DNA of 64,000 nucleotides from Candidatus Latescibacterota bacterium (lineage in GTDB: Bacteria > Latescibacterota > MWCZ01): contig JAKJDF010000004.1 in NCBI GenBank assembly GCA_022706085.1, forward strand, positions 62,001-126,000, in the 5' to 3' direction. The notes under the pieces are model-generated. The model did not search any database and was not told the origin of the DNA. It saw nothing but the letters and a program-made list of their open reading frames with translations. A program made the translations under genes and the position numbers. Below are positions 28,596 through 37,166 of the stretch, piece by piece (position 1 is the first letter of the stretch; every line of letters starts with the position of its first letter).

Positions 28596-29021
28596 TTACT
28601 GCTCCGTCTCGATTGCCGCAGCTTTCTGCTCGGCGGTGCGCAGGTCCCGTTTCTCGGTTACGCGTGCCGCCTTCCCACGCAGATCCCTCAAGTAGAAAAT
28701 GCGGGAACGTCTCACGCGGCCCCTGCGGACTACTTCGATCTTCGCGAGGCGGGGTGAATGGAGCGGAAAAATCCGTTCGATGCCGATGCCTGCAGTCACT
28801 TTGCGGACGGTGAACGAAGCATTGCTGGATGATCCTCCGTGCCGCTGAATCACGGTTCCGCGGAACACCTGGATACGCTCGTTGTCACCTTCCACAATTT
28901 TTACATGCACGTCCACCAGGTCACCGGTCTTGAACTCCGGAATCGCGAAGGTAACTTCGCCGTTCTCGTTCCGTTCCTCTTCCCGCCGATGTTTGCGGTC
29001 TACCAGGTCAACCAGATCCAT
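28596..29021 (-). CDS. rplS: 50S ribosomal protein L19
   Basis: 141 residues. The core matches L19: [18 protein letters not shown], then [34 protein letters not shown] and [24 protein letters not shown]-terminal extension of about 20 mostly charged residues goes beyond the usual ~115. L19 sits at the interface of the two ribosomal subunits. The ATG at 29021 follows GGAGGAAAC. It ends the ffh-rpsP-rimM-trmD-rplS cluster. A 161-bp leader with two small inverted repeats separates it from trmD, hinting at separate regulation. Confidence 0.98.
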   Translation of the reverse strand: MDLVDLVDRKHRREEERNENGEVTFAIPEFKTGDLVDVHVKIVEGDNERIQVFRGTVIQRHGGSSSNASFTVRKVTAGIGIERIFPLHSPRLAKIEVVRRGRVRRSRIFYLRDLRGKAARVTEKRDLRTAEQKAAAIETEQ

Positions 29022-29034
29022 GTTTCCTCCATTC

Positions 29035-29074
29035 GGCACTTAGTGCCTGTTTTGTCCCACCGGCACTGAGTGCC
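29035..29074 (-). promoter_or_regulatory. Tandem small palindromes in the rplS leader
   Basis: Two near-identical inverted repeats of the form GGCACTnAGTGCC, at 29035-29047 and 29062-29074, spaced 27 bp start to start, within the last 55 bp before the rplS start codon. They could be operator sites or two 5-bp RNA hairpins in the leader. No match to a known L19 leader is claimed. Confidence 0.55.
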
Positions 29075-29182
29075 CTGTAGCGCGCAGTGTTTCGCGCACT
29101 CAGATATGTTCTGCCGTTCGGGAAATACGCACCCGACTGAGGGGCGGCCGATCCTTGCTTTCCACGGAGGCAGGATTCCGAA

Positions 29183-29854
29183 CTACACCATATCGGGCCG
29201 CCGAGTCCTTGTCCTTTCGAGTGCCTGCTGTCTTCTCCATTTCCGAATTTGCGCGTGATTTCCGCTCACGAGAACCTGCGGGACTGCCTCGCCCTCGAAG
29301 ACCTGAGGACGTGTGTACCAGGGGCAGTCCAGCATACCCTCCTGAAATGAATCCTCCATCGCGGATTCGAAGTTACCCAGCACGCCCGGAATCAGCCGCA
29401 CGAGGGCGTCCACCAGCACAAGAGCCGGAAGCTCCCCTCCAGTAAGTACGTAATCGCCGATGGATACTTCCCTGTCCACGTACCTCGCCCGAAACCGTTC
29501 GTCCACGCCGCGATAATGGCCACAGATCAGTATGAGGTGCTTCTCCAGCGACAACTCATTCGCGATTTGCTGCGTCAGCCGTTCTCCGTCCGGAGCAAGA
29601 AGGATCACCTTACCGTCGCCATGGTCTCCTTTGACGGCTTCTACGCCCCGTTTCAACGGCTCCGGCATCAGAACCATGCCGCCGCCACCGCCAAATGGCG
29701 TGTCATCCACTGTTCCACGCGCATCATCCGCCCACTGGCGAAGATCGTGTGCGCGAACTGCGACCAGGCCCTTGCCTTGCGCGCGCCCCACAATGCTTAC
29801 GGCAAGCGGCGAACGGAAAAGTTCCGGAAAGAGCGTTATGACGTCGATATCCAC
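29183..29854 (-). CDS. trmD: tRNA (guanine-N1-37)-methyltransferase TrmD
   Basis: 223 residues from a GTG at 29854, chosen because GGAGG lies 8 nt upstream; an in-frame GTG at 29869 would add five residues. It methylates G37 of tRNAs reading codons that start with C, preventing frameshifts. The trefoil-knot SPOUT motifs are intact: TPFGGGGGMVLMPEPL, GHYRGVDERF, SIGDYVLTGGELPALVLVDA and LIPGVLGN. The N-terminus DIDVITLFPELF is characteristic. It starts about 22 bp after the rimM stop in the conserved translation cluster. Confidence 0.97.
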   Translation of the reverse strand: MDIDVITLFPELFRSPLAVSIVGRAQGKGLVAVRAHDLRQWADDARGTVDDTPFGGGGGMVLMPEPLKRGVEAVKGDHGDGKVILLAPDGERLTQQIANELSLEKHLILICGHYRGVDERFRARYVDREVSIGDYVLTGGELPALVLVDALVRLIPGVLGNFESAMEDSFQEGMLDCPWYTRPQVFEGEAVPQVLVSGNHAQIRKWRRQQALERTRTRRPDMV

Positions 29855-29876
29855 GTCCGTCGCCTCCACCGGGACG

Positions 29877-30392
29877 TCAGAGGTCCAGAAGGCCCGGCAC
29901 GAGGTGGAGCGTCACTACCTTTTCTGCAAGATCAATGCGTTTCACGAAATCCTGCACGAGCGGGACCAGGTGCTCAGTTCCGCCGGCTTTGACGACGAGC
30001 AGTTCTCCCGACGGCACCTGAACCACGTCGATAACCTCTCCGAGATGCTCAAGGTTCTCGGACACGACGCGCAAACCCACAAGATCGTACACAAAGTACG
30101 TGTTCTCGGGCAGTGCTTCCGCTGGAAGCGCCGGCGCCTCCAGCAACGCGTTCCGTAACGGGAACGCAGCCTCCGGTGTGTCAATCCCCACCAGCTTCAG
30201 GCCGATCGCCCTGCCCAGCGGACGCCACCCGGCGACCTCGAACTCCCCGAGATCGACTCCGTTCCTCGCCGCCGTCACTCTGCCGACGGAATCAAACCGG
30301 GTCGCCTCATCGGTAAGCAACTCCACCTTGAGTTCACCCCGCACCCCGTGCGGGCGAAGAATACGCCCTATCGGAACCCGCTGTGGGCGCAT
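29877..30392 (-). CDS. rimM: 16S rRNA processing/maturation protein RimM
   Basis: 171 residues. The N-terminal domain begins PIGRILRPHGVRGELKVELLT, diagnostic of RimM. The C-terminal PRC barrel contains YFVYDLVGLRVV, HLGEVIDVVQVPSGELLVVK and the ending LVPLVQDFVKRIDLAEKVV. It assists 30S head assembly with S19. The ATG at 30392 is preceded by GGAG; an upstream in-frame start at 30485 would overlap rpsP and is rejected. It sits between rpsP and trmD in the conserved order, with only 19 bp after rpsP. Confidence 0.97.
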   Translation of the reverse strand: MRPQRVPIGRILRPHGVRGELKVELLTDEATRFDSVGRVTAARNGVDLGEFEVAGWRPLGRAIGLKLVGIDTPEAAFPLRNALLEAPALPAEALPENTYFVYDLVGLRVVSENLEHLGEVIDVVQVPSGELLVVKAGGTEHLVPLVQDFVKRIDLAEKVVTLHLVPGLLDL

Positions 30393-30411
30393 TCGCGGAT
30401 CTCCGGCGTCG

Positions 30412-30672
30412 TCAGGCAGATGCTTCGGGCCGAGAAATGCCAGCGTTTTTGAGGAGATTCCCCACGGTTTCGCTGGGAACCGCACCGACGCTCAGCCAGT
30501 ACTCCACACGCTCTTTTTTGAACGTGATGATCGGTGGATTCTGTGCGGGGCTGTAGAAACCGACCTCTTCCACCGCTTCCGCATCACGCCGGTTTTTCCG
30601 ATCGGTAATGATCACCCGATAGCTGGGAGCCTTCTTTGCGCCGATTCTTTTCAGACGCATTGTTGCTGGCAC
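30412..30672 (-). CDS. rpsP: 30S ribosomal protein S16
   Basis: 86 residues beginning (V/M)PATMRLKRIGAKK, with SYRVIITDRKNRRDA and VEEVGFYSPAQNP, all characteristic of S16. The start is taken as GTG at 30672: GAGGAG lies 6 nt upstream, whereas the ATG at 30660 is 18 nt away. The extra four residues also align with the usual M-x-x-x-IRLKR opening of the family. It lies 52 bp downstream of ffh and 19 bp upstream of rimM. Confidence 0.96.
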   Translation of the reverse strand: MPATMRLKRIGAKKAPSYRVIITDRKNRRDAEAVEEVGFYSPAQNPPIITFKKERVEYWLSVGAVPSETVGNLLKNAGISRPEASA

Positions 30673-30724
30673 GCGTAACTCCTCTGAAAGTAGTACACGA
30701 AATCCGGAACAACTCCGGAACAAT

Positions 30725-32077
30725 CTACCGGAATCGTCTCGGAGAGACATTAGCGAGTTTCTGAGACATCGCCGCGGCCGTAGCCTTGCTTCCCGGCCGA
30801 TGCTTCGAAAGCATCTTCCGCATGACGTCAAACTGCTTGAGAAGGCGATTCAGTTCCTGAACTGTGGTTCCCGACCCCGTCGAAATGCGTCGGCGACGGC
30901 CTCCATTGATGATCTCCGGGCGTTCCCGTTCTTCCCTCGTCATCGAGTGGATCATGGCTTCAATACGACCAAGAGCCTTGTCGTCAACTTTCGCGCCGAG
31001 CAGTTCACGATTCATGCCGGGCAACATGCCAAGAAGCTGATCCAAAGGGCCCATCTTTTTAACCTGCTGCAACTGGCCCAGAAAGTCATCCAGCGTGAAC
31101 GCGCGCGTGCGCAGTTTCTTTTCCAGTTCCCGAGCTTCTTCCTGGTTCACTGCCGCCTGAGCGCGCTCGACAAGCGAGACGATATCGCCCATTCCAAGTA
31201 TGCGGTTCGCCATCCTGTCCGGATGAAATACGTCCAGCGCATCAAGGGTCTCACCGGTGGAAATGAACTTGATCGGCTTCCCGGAAACCTCTCTCACGCT
31301 GAGCGCCGCGCCACCACGGGCGTCGCCGTCCATCTTCGAGAGGATGACGCCGGTCAGATCCAGACGACGGCCGAAATCACGTGCCACTTCGGCAGCGATC
31401 TGGCCGGTCATTGCATCCACGACGAGAAGCGTCTCCTGAGGCTTTACCTCGGCGGAAATCGCTTCGAGTTCCCGCATCATCTCTTCGTCTATGTTCAGAC
31501 GCCCCGCAGTGTCAAGAATCACGACATCGTCACCGGCTTTTCGTGCGGCGGCTATGCCCTGATGCGCGATGTTTACGGGGCTTGTACCCTCTGGCGAACG
31601 AAACACGGGAACGCCTGCCTGCCTGCCAATCTGCTCGAGCTGGTCGATTGCCGCAGGGCGGTACACATCCGCGGCAACAAGGTGGGGATGGCGCCCCTTC
31701 CCTTTCACGAACAGAGCCAGTTTCCCACAGGCAGTTGTCTTTCCCGACCCCTGCAGCCCCACCAGCATGACCACGGCAGGCATGGCTCCGTCCAGGGCAA
31801 AGGTCGATGCGGAGGATCCCATCAACCTCACCAGCTCGTCGTACACGATCTTTACGACCTGTTGACCCGGGCTGATGCTGCGCAGGACTTCCTGCCCCAC
31901 CGCAAGATGCTCCACCCGTTTGACGAATTCCTTCGCAACGTGAAAATTGACGTCCGCCGCAAGGAGGGCTTTGCGGACCTCGCCCAAGGCATCCTTCACA
32001 TTGCCGGGCGAAAGGGCACCCCTTCCGCGCAGTCGGCGGAAAATGTCGTCAAGGGCAGAGGAAAGGCTTTCAAGCAT
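30725..32077 (-). CDS. ffh: Signal recognition particle protein Ffh
   Basis: 450 residues, usual length. N domain: MLESLSSALDDIFRRLRG. GTPase motifs: GLQGSGKTT (G1), DTAGR (G3), SKMDGDARGG and the ISTGETLDALDVFHPDR segment. The C-terminal M domain is methionine-rich (LLGMLPGMNRELL, RIEAMIHSMTREE) and contains RRRRISTGSGT, the SRP-RNA-binding element. It delivers signal-sequence-bearing ribosomes to FtsY. First gene of the translation cluster on the minus strand, divergent from the tRNA-Asp unit. Confidence 0.98.
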   Translation of the reverse strand: MLESLSSALDDIFRRLRGRGALSPGNVKDALGEVRKALLAADVNFHVAKEFVKRVEHLAVGQEVLRSISPGQQVVKIVYDELVRLMGSSASTFALDGAMPAVVMLVGLQGSGKTTACGKLALFVKGKGRHPHLVAADVYRPAAIDQLEQIGRQAGVPVFRSPEGTSPVNIAHQGIAAARKAGDDVVILDTAGRLNIDEEMMRELEAISAEVKPQETLLVVDAMTGQIAAEVARDFGRRLDLTGVILSKMDGDARGGAALSVREVSGKPIKFISTGETLDALDVFHPDRMANRILGMGDIVSLVERAQAAVNQEEARELEKKLRTRAFTLDDFLGQLQQVKKMGPLDQLLGMLPGMNRELLGAKVDDKALGRIEAMIHSMTREERERPEIINGGRRRRISTGSGTTVQELNRLLKQFDVMRKMLSKHRPGSKATAAAMSQKLANVSPRRFR

Positions 32078-32199
32078 GGCAGATGCCGGTAAGTGTGTCC
32101 CGATGAAACAGACTTTTAAAGATAGTCAGCGCAATTCATCATTGCAAATGATGGGTCCGTTTCCCGTTGTTCGATACAACGGACGACGTCGGAACACTA

Positions 32200-32228
32200 T
32201 TGACAGCATCCGGGCAGTTCCGTATCCT
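32200..32228 (+). promoter_or_regulatory. Promoter of tRNA-Asp
   Basis: -35 TTGACA (32200-32205), 17-bp spacer, -10 TATCCT (32223-32228), ending 16 bp before the first base of the tRNA. Perfect -35 and optimal spacing. Confidence 0.88.
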
Positions 32229-32244
32229 TTGTATTCCTGTTCGC

Positions 32245-32322
32245 GGGGTAGTAGCTCAGCTTGGTTAGAGTGCCGGGCTGTCAATCCGGAGGTCGCGGGT
32301 TCGAGCCCCGTCTACCCCGCCA
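32245..32322 (+). tRNA. tRNA-Asp (GTC)
   Basis: 78 nt including an encoded CCA. The 7-bp acceptor GGGGTAG pairs with CTACCCC, and the discriminator is G. D stem GCTC/GAGT, anticodon stem CCGGG/TCCGG with loop CTGTCAA (anticodon GTC), T stem GCGGG/CCCGT with TTCGAGC loop. It is a complete single-gene transcription unit with its own promoter and terminator. Confidence 0.97.
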
Positions 32323-32334
32323 TGCGTTTCCTGA

Positions 32335-32362
32335 CCCTTGCAGCGCAGCTGCGAGGGTTTTT
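32335..32362 (+). terminator. Intrinsic terminator of tRNA-Asp
   Basis: 10-bp stem (32335-32344 with 32348-32357, one G-U pair), GCA loop, followed directly by TTTTT. Starts 12 nt after the tRNA CCA. Confidence 0.92.
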
Positions 32363-32652
32363 CATTCCGGGGCGCTTTCTCCCACCCATTCGCGCCGATC
32401 GAATCGCCCCTCACGTCGCAACCGGCATTGAACAATCGCATCCACAAGGTGCATGTCCAGGCTGAAATCGGCCAGCAACCCTGAATTTGTGGCCACCAGC
32501 CACCCCAGCATCTCCACCAGGTCTTCCGTTTTGCACCCGAGGGATTCCGTCCATGCGGGAAGCTCGGCAAGCATGATCTGGCGTCGCTTCATGCGCCGCA
32601 GACGCCGCAAGTGCGCGGCGATTTTCTGCAACTGGATTTCGTCTGGTGGCAC
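32362..32652 (-). CDS. Hypothetical protein, possible small gene
   Basis: An open frame of 96 residues from a GTG at 32652, with helix-rich, protein-like composition (IAAHLRRLRRMKRRQIML, LVEMLGWLVATNSGLLADF, MHLVDAIVQCRLRREG). It has no recognised domain. It runs convergently into the tRNA-Asp terminator and is divergent from the VOC-family gene. No good ribosome-binding site was found, and longer versions up to 32790 begin with a low-complexity stretch. It may be real because the codon pattern is plausible and the space is otherwise empty, but this is uncertain. Confidence 0.4.
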   Translation of the reverse strand: MPPDEIQLQKIAAHLRRLRRMKRRQIMLAELPAWTESLGCKTEDLVEMLGWLVATNSGLLADFSLDMHLVDAIVQCRLRREGRFDRREWVGESAPE

Positions 32653-32788
32653 GCCCCATTCAGAAGCCGCCGGCCGCGGCGCGTGTTCCCCCCTAGACTC
32701 AGGACCTCCGGAGCCGGATATTTGAAAAAAAAGGCGCCAGTTCAGGTGCCGCCTGCACCAATTCCGCATATCGCCAGAGGAGAACCGC

Positions 32789-33187
32789 ATGCCAGGCCCT
32801 GTTTCCCTGCATCACGTCGCTATCGTCACGACAAAGTTTGACGAAAGCCTGGAGTTCTATCGCGATGTGATCGGTTTGCGCCTTGTGCACCAGTGGAAGG
32901 GAGGCGACCGTCGCCTGTGCCTTCTGGCCGTCGGGGAGGCGCACATCGAACTGATTGAGAAGCTCACACCTCCCGATGGCGCGGGTCAAGCTGCAGAACC
33001 ACCGATTGCGCACCTTACGTTCAGAGTGGATGATGTGGATACGTCGACGGAGACGGCGCGCGCGTACGGATGCGAGATTACTACCGAGCCAAAAGACGTC
33101 CTTCTCGGCGATGCTCCCGCGCGGATTTCGTTTTTTGTCGGACCGAATGGCGAAACCCTTGAGTTCTTCTCATCAAAGGTTGTCTGA
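32789..33187 (+). CDS. VOC/glyoxalase family protein, methylmalonyl-CoA epimerase-like
   Basis: 132 residues with two beta-alpha-beta-beta-beta modules. Module 1 opens LHHVAIVTTKFDESLEFYRD; module 2 has IAHLTFRVDDVDTSTETARA and ends FFVGPNGETLEFFSSK. Likely metal ligands are H8 or H9 and an acidic residue in each module (HIELIEK, GETLEFF). Length and pattern match methylmalonyl-CoA epimerases, which convert the 2S to the 2R epimer in propionate metabolism, but other VOC enzymes such as glyoxalase I or dioxygenases share it. GAGGAG lies 6 nt before the ATG. It is followed closely by a hypothetical gene. Specific reaction is inferred. Confidence 0.8.
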   Translation: MPGPVSLHHVAIVTTKFDESLEFYRDVIGLRLVHQWKGGDRRLCLLAVGEAHIELIEKLTPPDGAGQAAEPPIAHLTFRVDDVDTSTETARAYGCEITTEPKDVLLGDAPARISFFVGPNGETLEFFSSKVV

Positions 33188-33225
33188 ACGGAAACGTGCC
33201 GCAAACGATAGCATGTGGGGGACCC

Positions 33226-33747
33226 ATGGACTCGCAGCAGAGGCGCGAATACTTCCGCCAGCACCTGAACAGTATTCTCGCACAGGAAAATCCGTTCCTC
33301 CGGCATATCACCTTCCGATACCCTCCCACAGAATCCGAATGGGGACAATTCCCCACTGAGATTACCGTGAACGGGCAGCATCCGGGCGTTCTTGAGCTGC
33401 GGGTGAAGACAACCGCCGCAACGCCGGAGGTGCAGGCCCGGTTTCGCGCAAAAGGGTTCAGTTTCTCCCCTGACGAAGACGATCCCAACTACTCAGTGTT
33501 CAGTGCTGTTGCGGACAAGGCCAGTGCTGAGGAGCTTGCAGGTTTTGTGGAGTGGGCATTTGTTGTCGCTCTGGATTCCCCGGATGACTATGACCCGCTG
33601 ATCAGAACTCCGGTGTCAGAACAAGGACCTGCCGGCGCGCCGGCGAAACCGGGAAAGGGGTGCGCCGGCGGTTGCAGAAACATCGCTCTCGCGCTTTTGT
33701 GGCTGCTCCTTGCTATTTTCGCATTGCGTTTTCTTTTCGGTGGCTGA
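33226..33747 (+). CDS. Hypothetical tail-anchored protein
   Basis: 173 residues. A soluble N-terminal domain of about 130 residues (REYFRQHLNSILAQENPF, ITVNGQHPGVLELRV, FSPDEDDPNYSVF) is followed by a Gly/Pro/Cys linker (GAPAKPGKGCAGGCRN). A single C-terminal membrane span follows (IALALLWLLLAIFALRFLF). This tail-anchor layout would hold the soluble domain on the cytoplasmic face. The ATG at 33226 has GGGGGA just upstream; an in-frame GTG at 33196 is possible. It lies between the VOC gene and the M24 peptidase on the same strand. I recognise no family. Confidence 0.75.
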   Translation: MDSQQRREYFRQHLNSILAQENPFLRHITFRYPPTESEWGQFPTEITVNGQHPGVLELRVKTTAATPEVQARFRAKGFSFSPDEDDPNYSVFSAVADKASAEELAGFVEWAFVVALDSPDDYDPLIRTPVSEQGPAGAPAKPGKGCAGGCRNIALALLWLLLAIFALRFLFGG

Positions 33748-33771
33748 ACCGTTGCGTGGCTTGTTCCAGAA

Positions 33772-34989
33772 ATGATCGAACTCGAAGAGATCCAGCGCCA
33801 TCTCGCCGCAACCTCCGTTGATGGATGGCTTTTGTACGATTTCCAGGGGCTTAATCCGGTCGCTGCCCGCGTCGCCGGACTGGGTGACAGGATGCTTACG
33901 CGCCGGTGGTTCTGTCTTATCCCGCGTCAGGGAAACCCCGAGTGGCTGGTCAGCCAGATTGAGTATCAGCAATTTGCCGACGTCGAGGGAGCGGTGCGCA
34001 CGTTCTCCACCTGGCAACAACTCGTATCGGGAGTTTCTTCACTTCTCCAGGGTCGCAGCCGCGTTGCCATGGAATACAGCCCGGGCGGCACCGTCCCCTA
34101 TGTGAGCCGGGTTGACGCCGGCACCTTGGAGATCGTGCGCAATACCGGTTGCGCGGTTGTTTCGTCGGCGGACCTCGTTCAGTGGTGTGAAGCGCGACTT
34201 TCAGCGAGTGCGCTCGCCACTCATCTCTGTGCGGCGAAGCATCTTGAAACTGCGAAAGAATCGGCGTTCAACTTCATTTTCCGCCAGATACAGGCGGGTA
34301 AGCGAATTTCCGAGTACGACATTCAGCAGGAAATCATCCGCTATTTCGATCTCCACGGACTCGTCACCAGTTCGCCGCCGATCGTGGCGGCGGCGCAGAA
34401 CACCAGCGACCCGCACTACCAGCCGACGGCTTCCAGAGCGAAGCTGCTGGAGGAGGGCGATCTTGTCCTCGTCGACCTCTGGGCAAAAACCCGCGATCCG
34501 GGCGCAGTTTACGCGGATATTACGTGGATGGCCCACGTAAGTGATTCGGTACCGGACGAGCTGGCGCGGGTGTTTGCCGCCGTCGTGCGCGCACGTGACG
34601 CTGCAGTTGATTTCCTCAAGCGCTCGGTTGCGAGAGGTGACATCATTCTGGGGTACGAAGTTGACGACGTCGCCCGTGGTTCGATAACGAAGGACGGGTA
34701 CGGAGATCGTTTCATTCACCGGACCGGGCACAACATCGGCACGGAAGACCATGGGCGGGGAGTCAATTTCGATAATTACGAAACCCATGACGACAGACGG
34801 GTGATACCGAACATAACCTGCTCCATCGAACCCGGTCTGTATTTCGGTTTCTTCGGAATGCGGACAGAGGTTAACGTGCATGTCGGCGCGCGCAGCGTCG
34901 AGGTCAGTACCGTGCCGATGCAACGGCAGATAGTTCCCCTGCAGAGGCATCTCCTGCGAGAAGCCAATTCGTTTTCCGAGGGTCCGTGA
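33772..34989 (+). CDS. M24-family metallopeptidase (Xaa-Pro aminopeptidase-like)
   Basis: 405 residues. The C-terminal pita-bread domain keeps all five metal ligands expected for M24: D235 (LVLVDLWAK), D249 (VYADITWMA), H320 (IHRTGHNIGTE), E353 (TCSIEPGLYFG) and E366 (MRTEVNVHV). The N-terminal ~130 residues form a creatinase-like domain. Such enzymes remove an N-terminal residue before proline or act on related dipeptides. The stop codon overlaps the start of the prenyl synthase gene, indicating co-translation. Substrate specificity is not determined from sequence. Confidence 0.9.
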   Translation: MIELEEIQRHLAATSVDGWLLYDFQGLNPVAARVAGLGDRMLTRRWFCLIPRQGNPEWLVSQIEYQQFADVEGAVRTFSTWQQLVSGVSSLLQGRSRVAMEYSPGGTVPYVSRVDAGTLEIVRNTGCAVVSSADLVQWCEARLSASALATHLCAAKHLETAKESAFNFIFRQIQAGKRISEYDIQQEIIRYFDLHGLVTSSPPIVAAAQNTSDPHYQPTASRAKLLEEGDLVLVDLWAKTRDPGAVYADITWMAHVSDSVPDELARVFAAVVRARDAAVDFLKRSVARGDIILGYEVDDVARGSITKDGYGDRFIHRTGHNIGTEDHGRGVNFDNYETHDDRRVIPNITCSIEPGLYFGFFGMRTEVNVHVGARSVEVSTVPMQRQIVPLQRHLLREANSFSEGP

Positions 34990-36044
34990 TGCTCGATTAC
35001 CTCCAAGAACAGACCGCACTTATCAACCAGCAACTGGAGGCTGTTCTGCCGCGCTCGATCACAGCGGAATGGGTGGACGCGGTGCTGGGAAGAAGCACGT
35101 ACTCCGTGGACGACAAGACTCTGACAGCGGCGCTATCCAATCCCGTGTGGGATTTTCTCGACCGCGGCGGCAAGAGGTGGCGGCCTTCGCTCATGCTGAC
35201 ATGTTGCGAGGCTGTATGTGGGAGCGTTGAACCGGCACGTCCTCTTGTGCCGCTGATCGAACTCATCCACAATGGGACCCTGGTTCATGACGACCTCGAG
35301 GACAACAGCGATCTGCGCCGCGGAAAGCCCTGTCTCCACAAGTCCTTCGGCGTCGATATCGCGACAAACGTCGGCAGCGCGATGTATTTCATACCCCTCG
35401 TGATCCTGTACGGTCGACGCGCACACTACTCGGACGCCCAGTGCCTGTACATCTATGACCTCGTGGCTCAGGAACTTGTCCGTTGCCATTGCGGCCAGGC
35501 GATCGATATCGCGTGGCACAACGGACAAAGAGACGATATCACAGAAGACGAGTATCTCCAGATGTGCGCTTACAAAACGGGCGTGCTGGCGAGGCTTGCG
35601 GCGCGTCTTGGCGCATACGTCGGGGGCGCGACGTCTCAACAGGTGGAGGAACTCGGTCGGTTCGGAGAGACTATCGGGGTCGCGTTCCAGATTCAAGATG
35701 ACATTCTGAACCTGGTTGGTGAACGTTTCGCGGAAGGCAAAGGACGCGGGGAGGACATCCACGAGGGGAAGCGCACCCTGCTCGTGTTGCACGCACTTTC
35801 TCATACCAGTCCCTCGCAGGCGGCGCGCCTGCGGGAGATTCTGGCTGCGCATCCCACGGAACAGCAGGTTCTCGACGAAGCCATCTCAATCATCGCCGCG
35901 TGCGGCTCAATCGATTATGCACGCCGCAAAGCGGTCTCTCTCGTGGAACGGAGTTGGGCAAAGGTGGCCACCCTCGTTCAGGAATCCGACGCGAAAGAAC
36001 GTCTCCGCGCATTCGCGGATTTTGTTGTTCAGAGAGACCTCTAG
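34989..36044 (+). CDS. Polyprenyl diphosphate synthase
   Basis: 351 residues of the trans-isoprenyl diphosphate synthase family. The first aspartate-rich motif is DDLED (101-105) in NGTLVHDDLEDNS, followed by RRG. The second is DDILN (237-241) in AFQIQDDILNLVG, with Asn in place of the usual last Asp. The GGKRWRP (60-66) and GVLARLAARLG segments are also typical. It condenses isopentenyl diphosphate units to C15-C50 chains for quinones or carriers. The start overlaps the preceding stop (GTGATG), so GTG at 34986 is also possible. Chain length cannot be read reliably here. Confidence 0.92.
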   Translation: MLDYLQEQTALINQQLEAVLPRSITAEWVDAVLGRSTYSVDDKTLTAALSNPVWDFLDRGGKRWRPSLMLTCCEAVCGSVEPARPLVPLIELIHNGTLVHDDLEDNSDLRRGKPCLHKSFGVDIATNVGSAMYFIPLVILYGRRAHYSDAQCLYIYDLVAQELVRCHCGQAIDIAWHNGQRDDITEDEYLQMCAYKTGVLARLAARLGAYVGGATSQQVEELGRFGETIGVAFQIQDDILNLVGERFAEGKGRGEDIHEGKRTLLVLHALSHTSPSQAARLREILAAHPTEQQVLDEAISIIAACGSIDYARRKAVSLVERSWAKVATLVQESDAKERLRAFADFVVQRDL

Positions 36045-36127
36045 GAACCACACCTCAAGGGAGCAGGTGTCCGAAGGTCTGTGGAAGAGGTGGAATTTGA
36101 CGCACCCTTTCCGGGAAGGAGGCCACC

Positions 36128-37162
36128 GTGCGGAGAACCACACCGCCTTTTCGGGTCGGAATCATCGGCTGTGGCGGCATTTCCCACGCTCATGCATTCG
36201 GATTCGGGAATCTGCCCTCGCTGTTTGAGGTTCGCACCGTCTGCGACTCCAACCAGGAGGCAGCCCGCAGGCTCGCGGAACCATTCGGTGCACCGCGAAT
36301 CTGCGGGGATTGGCGAGAGGTGATCGGTGACCCCGAAATCGATGCAGTAGACATCCTTCTGCCACACCACCTTCATGCGCTCGTAGGAGTATCCGCACTC
36401 CGCGCGGGAAAGCACGTGTGTCTGGAAAAGCCGCTGGCGATCACCTTGTCTGAGGGAATCGAGCTTGTTCATGAAGCAAAAGCCTCCAACGGGGTGTTCA
36501 TGGTCGCATTCAATGAGCGGCATCGCTGGTCTGTGAGGACGATAAAGAGAATCGTTGACGAGGGGCGGATTGGCGACGTGTACATGGTGCGAACGGACCA
36601 CAATCAGAACCCGAGGTTCGCGGCGGACGCCTGGTACCGCAACGCACAACTCGCCGGCGGGGGAGCGTTGATCGGTTCAGGGATCCACATGCTCGATCTG
36701 CTGCAATGGTTTTGTGGAACCGCAACGAGCGTATTTGCGACGGGCGTCAAACTTCCGGAAGTCCTCGAGACGGAGACGGCGGCTTCGGTTATCGTCGAAT
36801 TCGCCCCACGCAAGGAAGGATGCCCCAGATGCATAGGGACGCTCGATATCTCCTGGGCAGCGCCGAACCATCCGTGGTACCAGTTTCTGGTCGTGTACGG
36901 AACGAGGGGAACCGTCTCCACGCTGCGTGGTGACATTGTCAGCCTTCGCACCGCCGGGGAACAAGAGGAGTTCCGCGCTCCCGAAGGCGACACCTGGACA
37001 GATTCGTTTCGGGAAGAGCTGAGGCACTGGGGGGAATGCATCGCACAGGGCGCGACACCTCTCACAGACGCACGCGAGGCATTTCGTTCGCTCGAAATCT
37101 GTGTGGCCGCCTACCGCTCGATGGAAACAGGTGCTTCTGTCCGAATCCCGCTTCCGGTATAG
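36128..37162 (+). CDS. Gfo/Idh/MocA family oxidoreductase (paralogue B)
   Basis: 344 residues. Rossmann opening FRVGIIGCGGISHAHAFG; EKP motif in VCLEKPLAIT; C-terminal segment GGGALIGSGIHMLDLLQWF with the catalytic-site histidine of the family. The GTG at 36128 is the start: AAGGAGG lies 6 nt upstream. It differs from the pair at 4297 and 54142, since it lacks their GTPG...SGGQ block and instead has the more widespread GGG-x-G-x-H form. It is followed 5 bp later by a lipid-kinase gene. NAD(P)-dependent action on a sugar or cyclitol is expected; substrate unknown. Confidence 0.92.
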   Translation: MRRTTPPFRVGIIGCGGISHAHAFGFGNLPSLFEVRTVCDSNQEAARRLAEPFGAPRICGDWREVIGDPEIDAVDILLPHHLHALVGVSALRAGKHVCLEKPLAITLSEGIELVHEAKASNGVFMVAFNERHRWSVRTIKRIVDEGRIGDVYMVRTDHNQNPRFAADAWYRNAQLAGGGALIGSGIHMLDLLQWFCGTATSVFATGVKLPEVLETETAASVIVEFAPRKEGCPRCIGTLDISWAAPNHPWYQFLVVYGTRGTVSTLRGDIVSLRTAGEQEEFRAPEGDTWTDSFREELRHWGECIAQGATPLTDAREAFRSLEICVAAYRSMETGASVRIPLPV

Positions 37163-37166
37163 ACCG

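Noticed and set aside
30800-32092. 430-residue plus-strand frame
   Set aside because: Antisense to ffh; no domain.
32265-32570. 101-residue minus-strand frame
   Set aside because: Runs across the tRNA-Asp and its terminator; coding and tRNA functions conflict and no motif is present.
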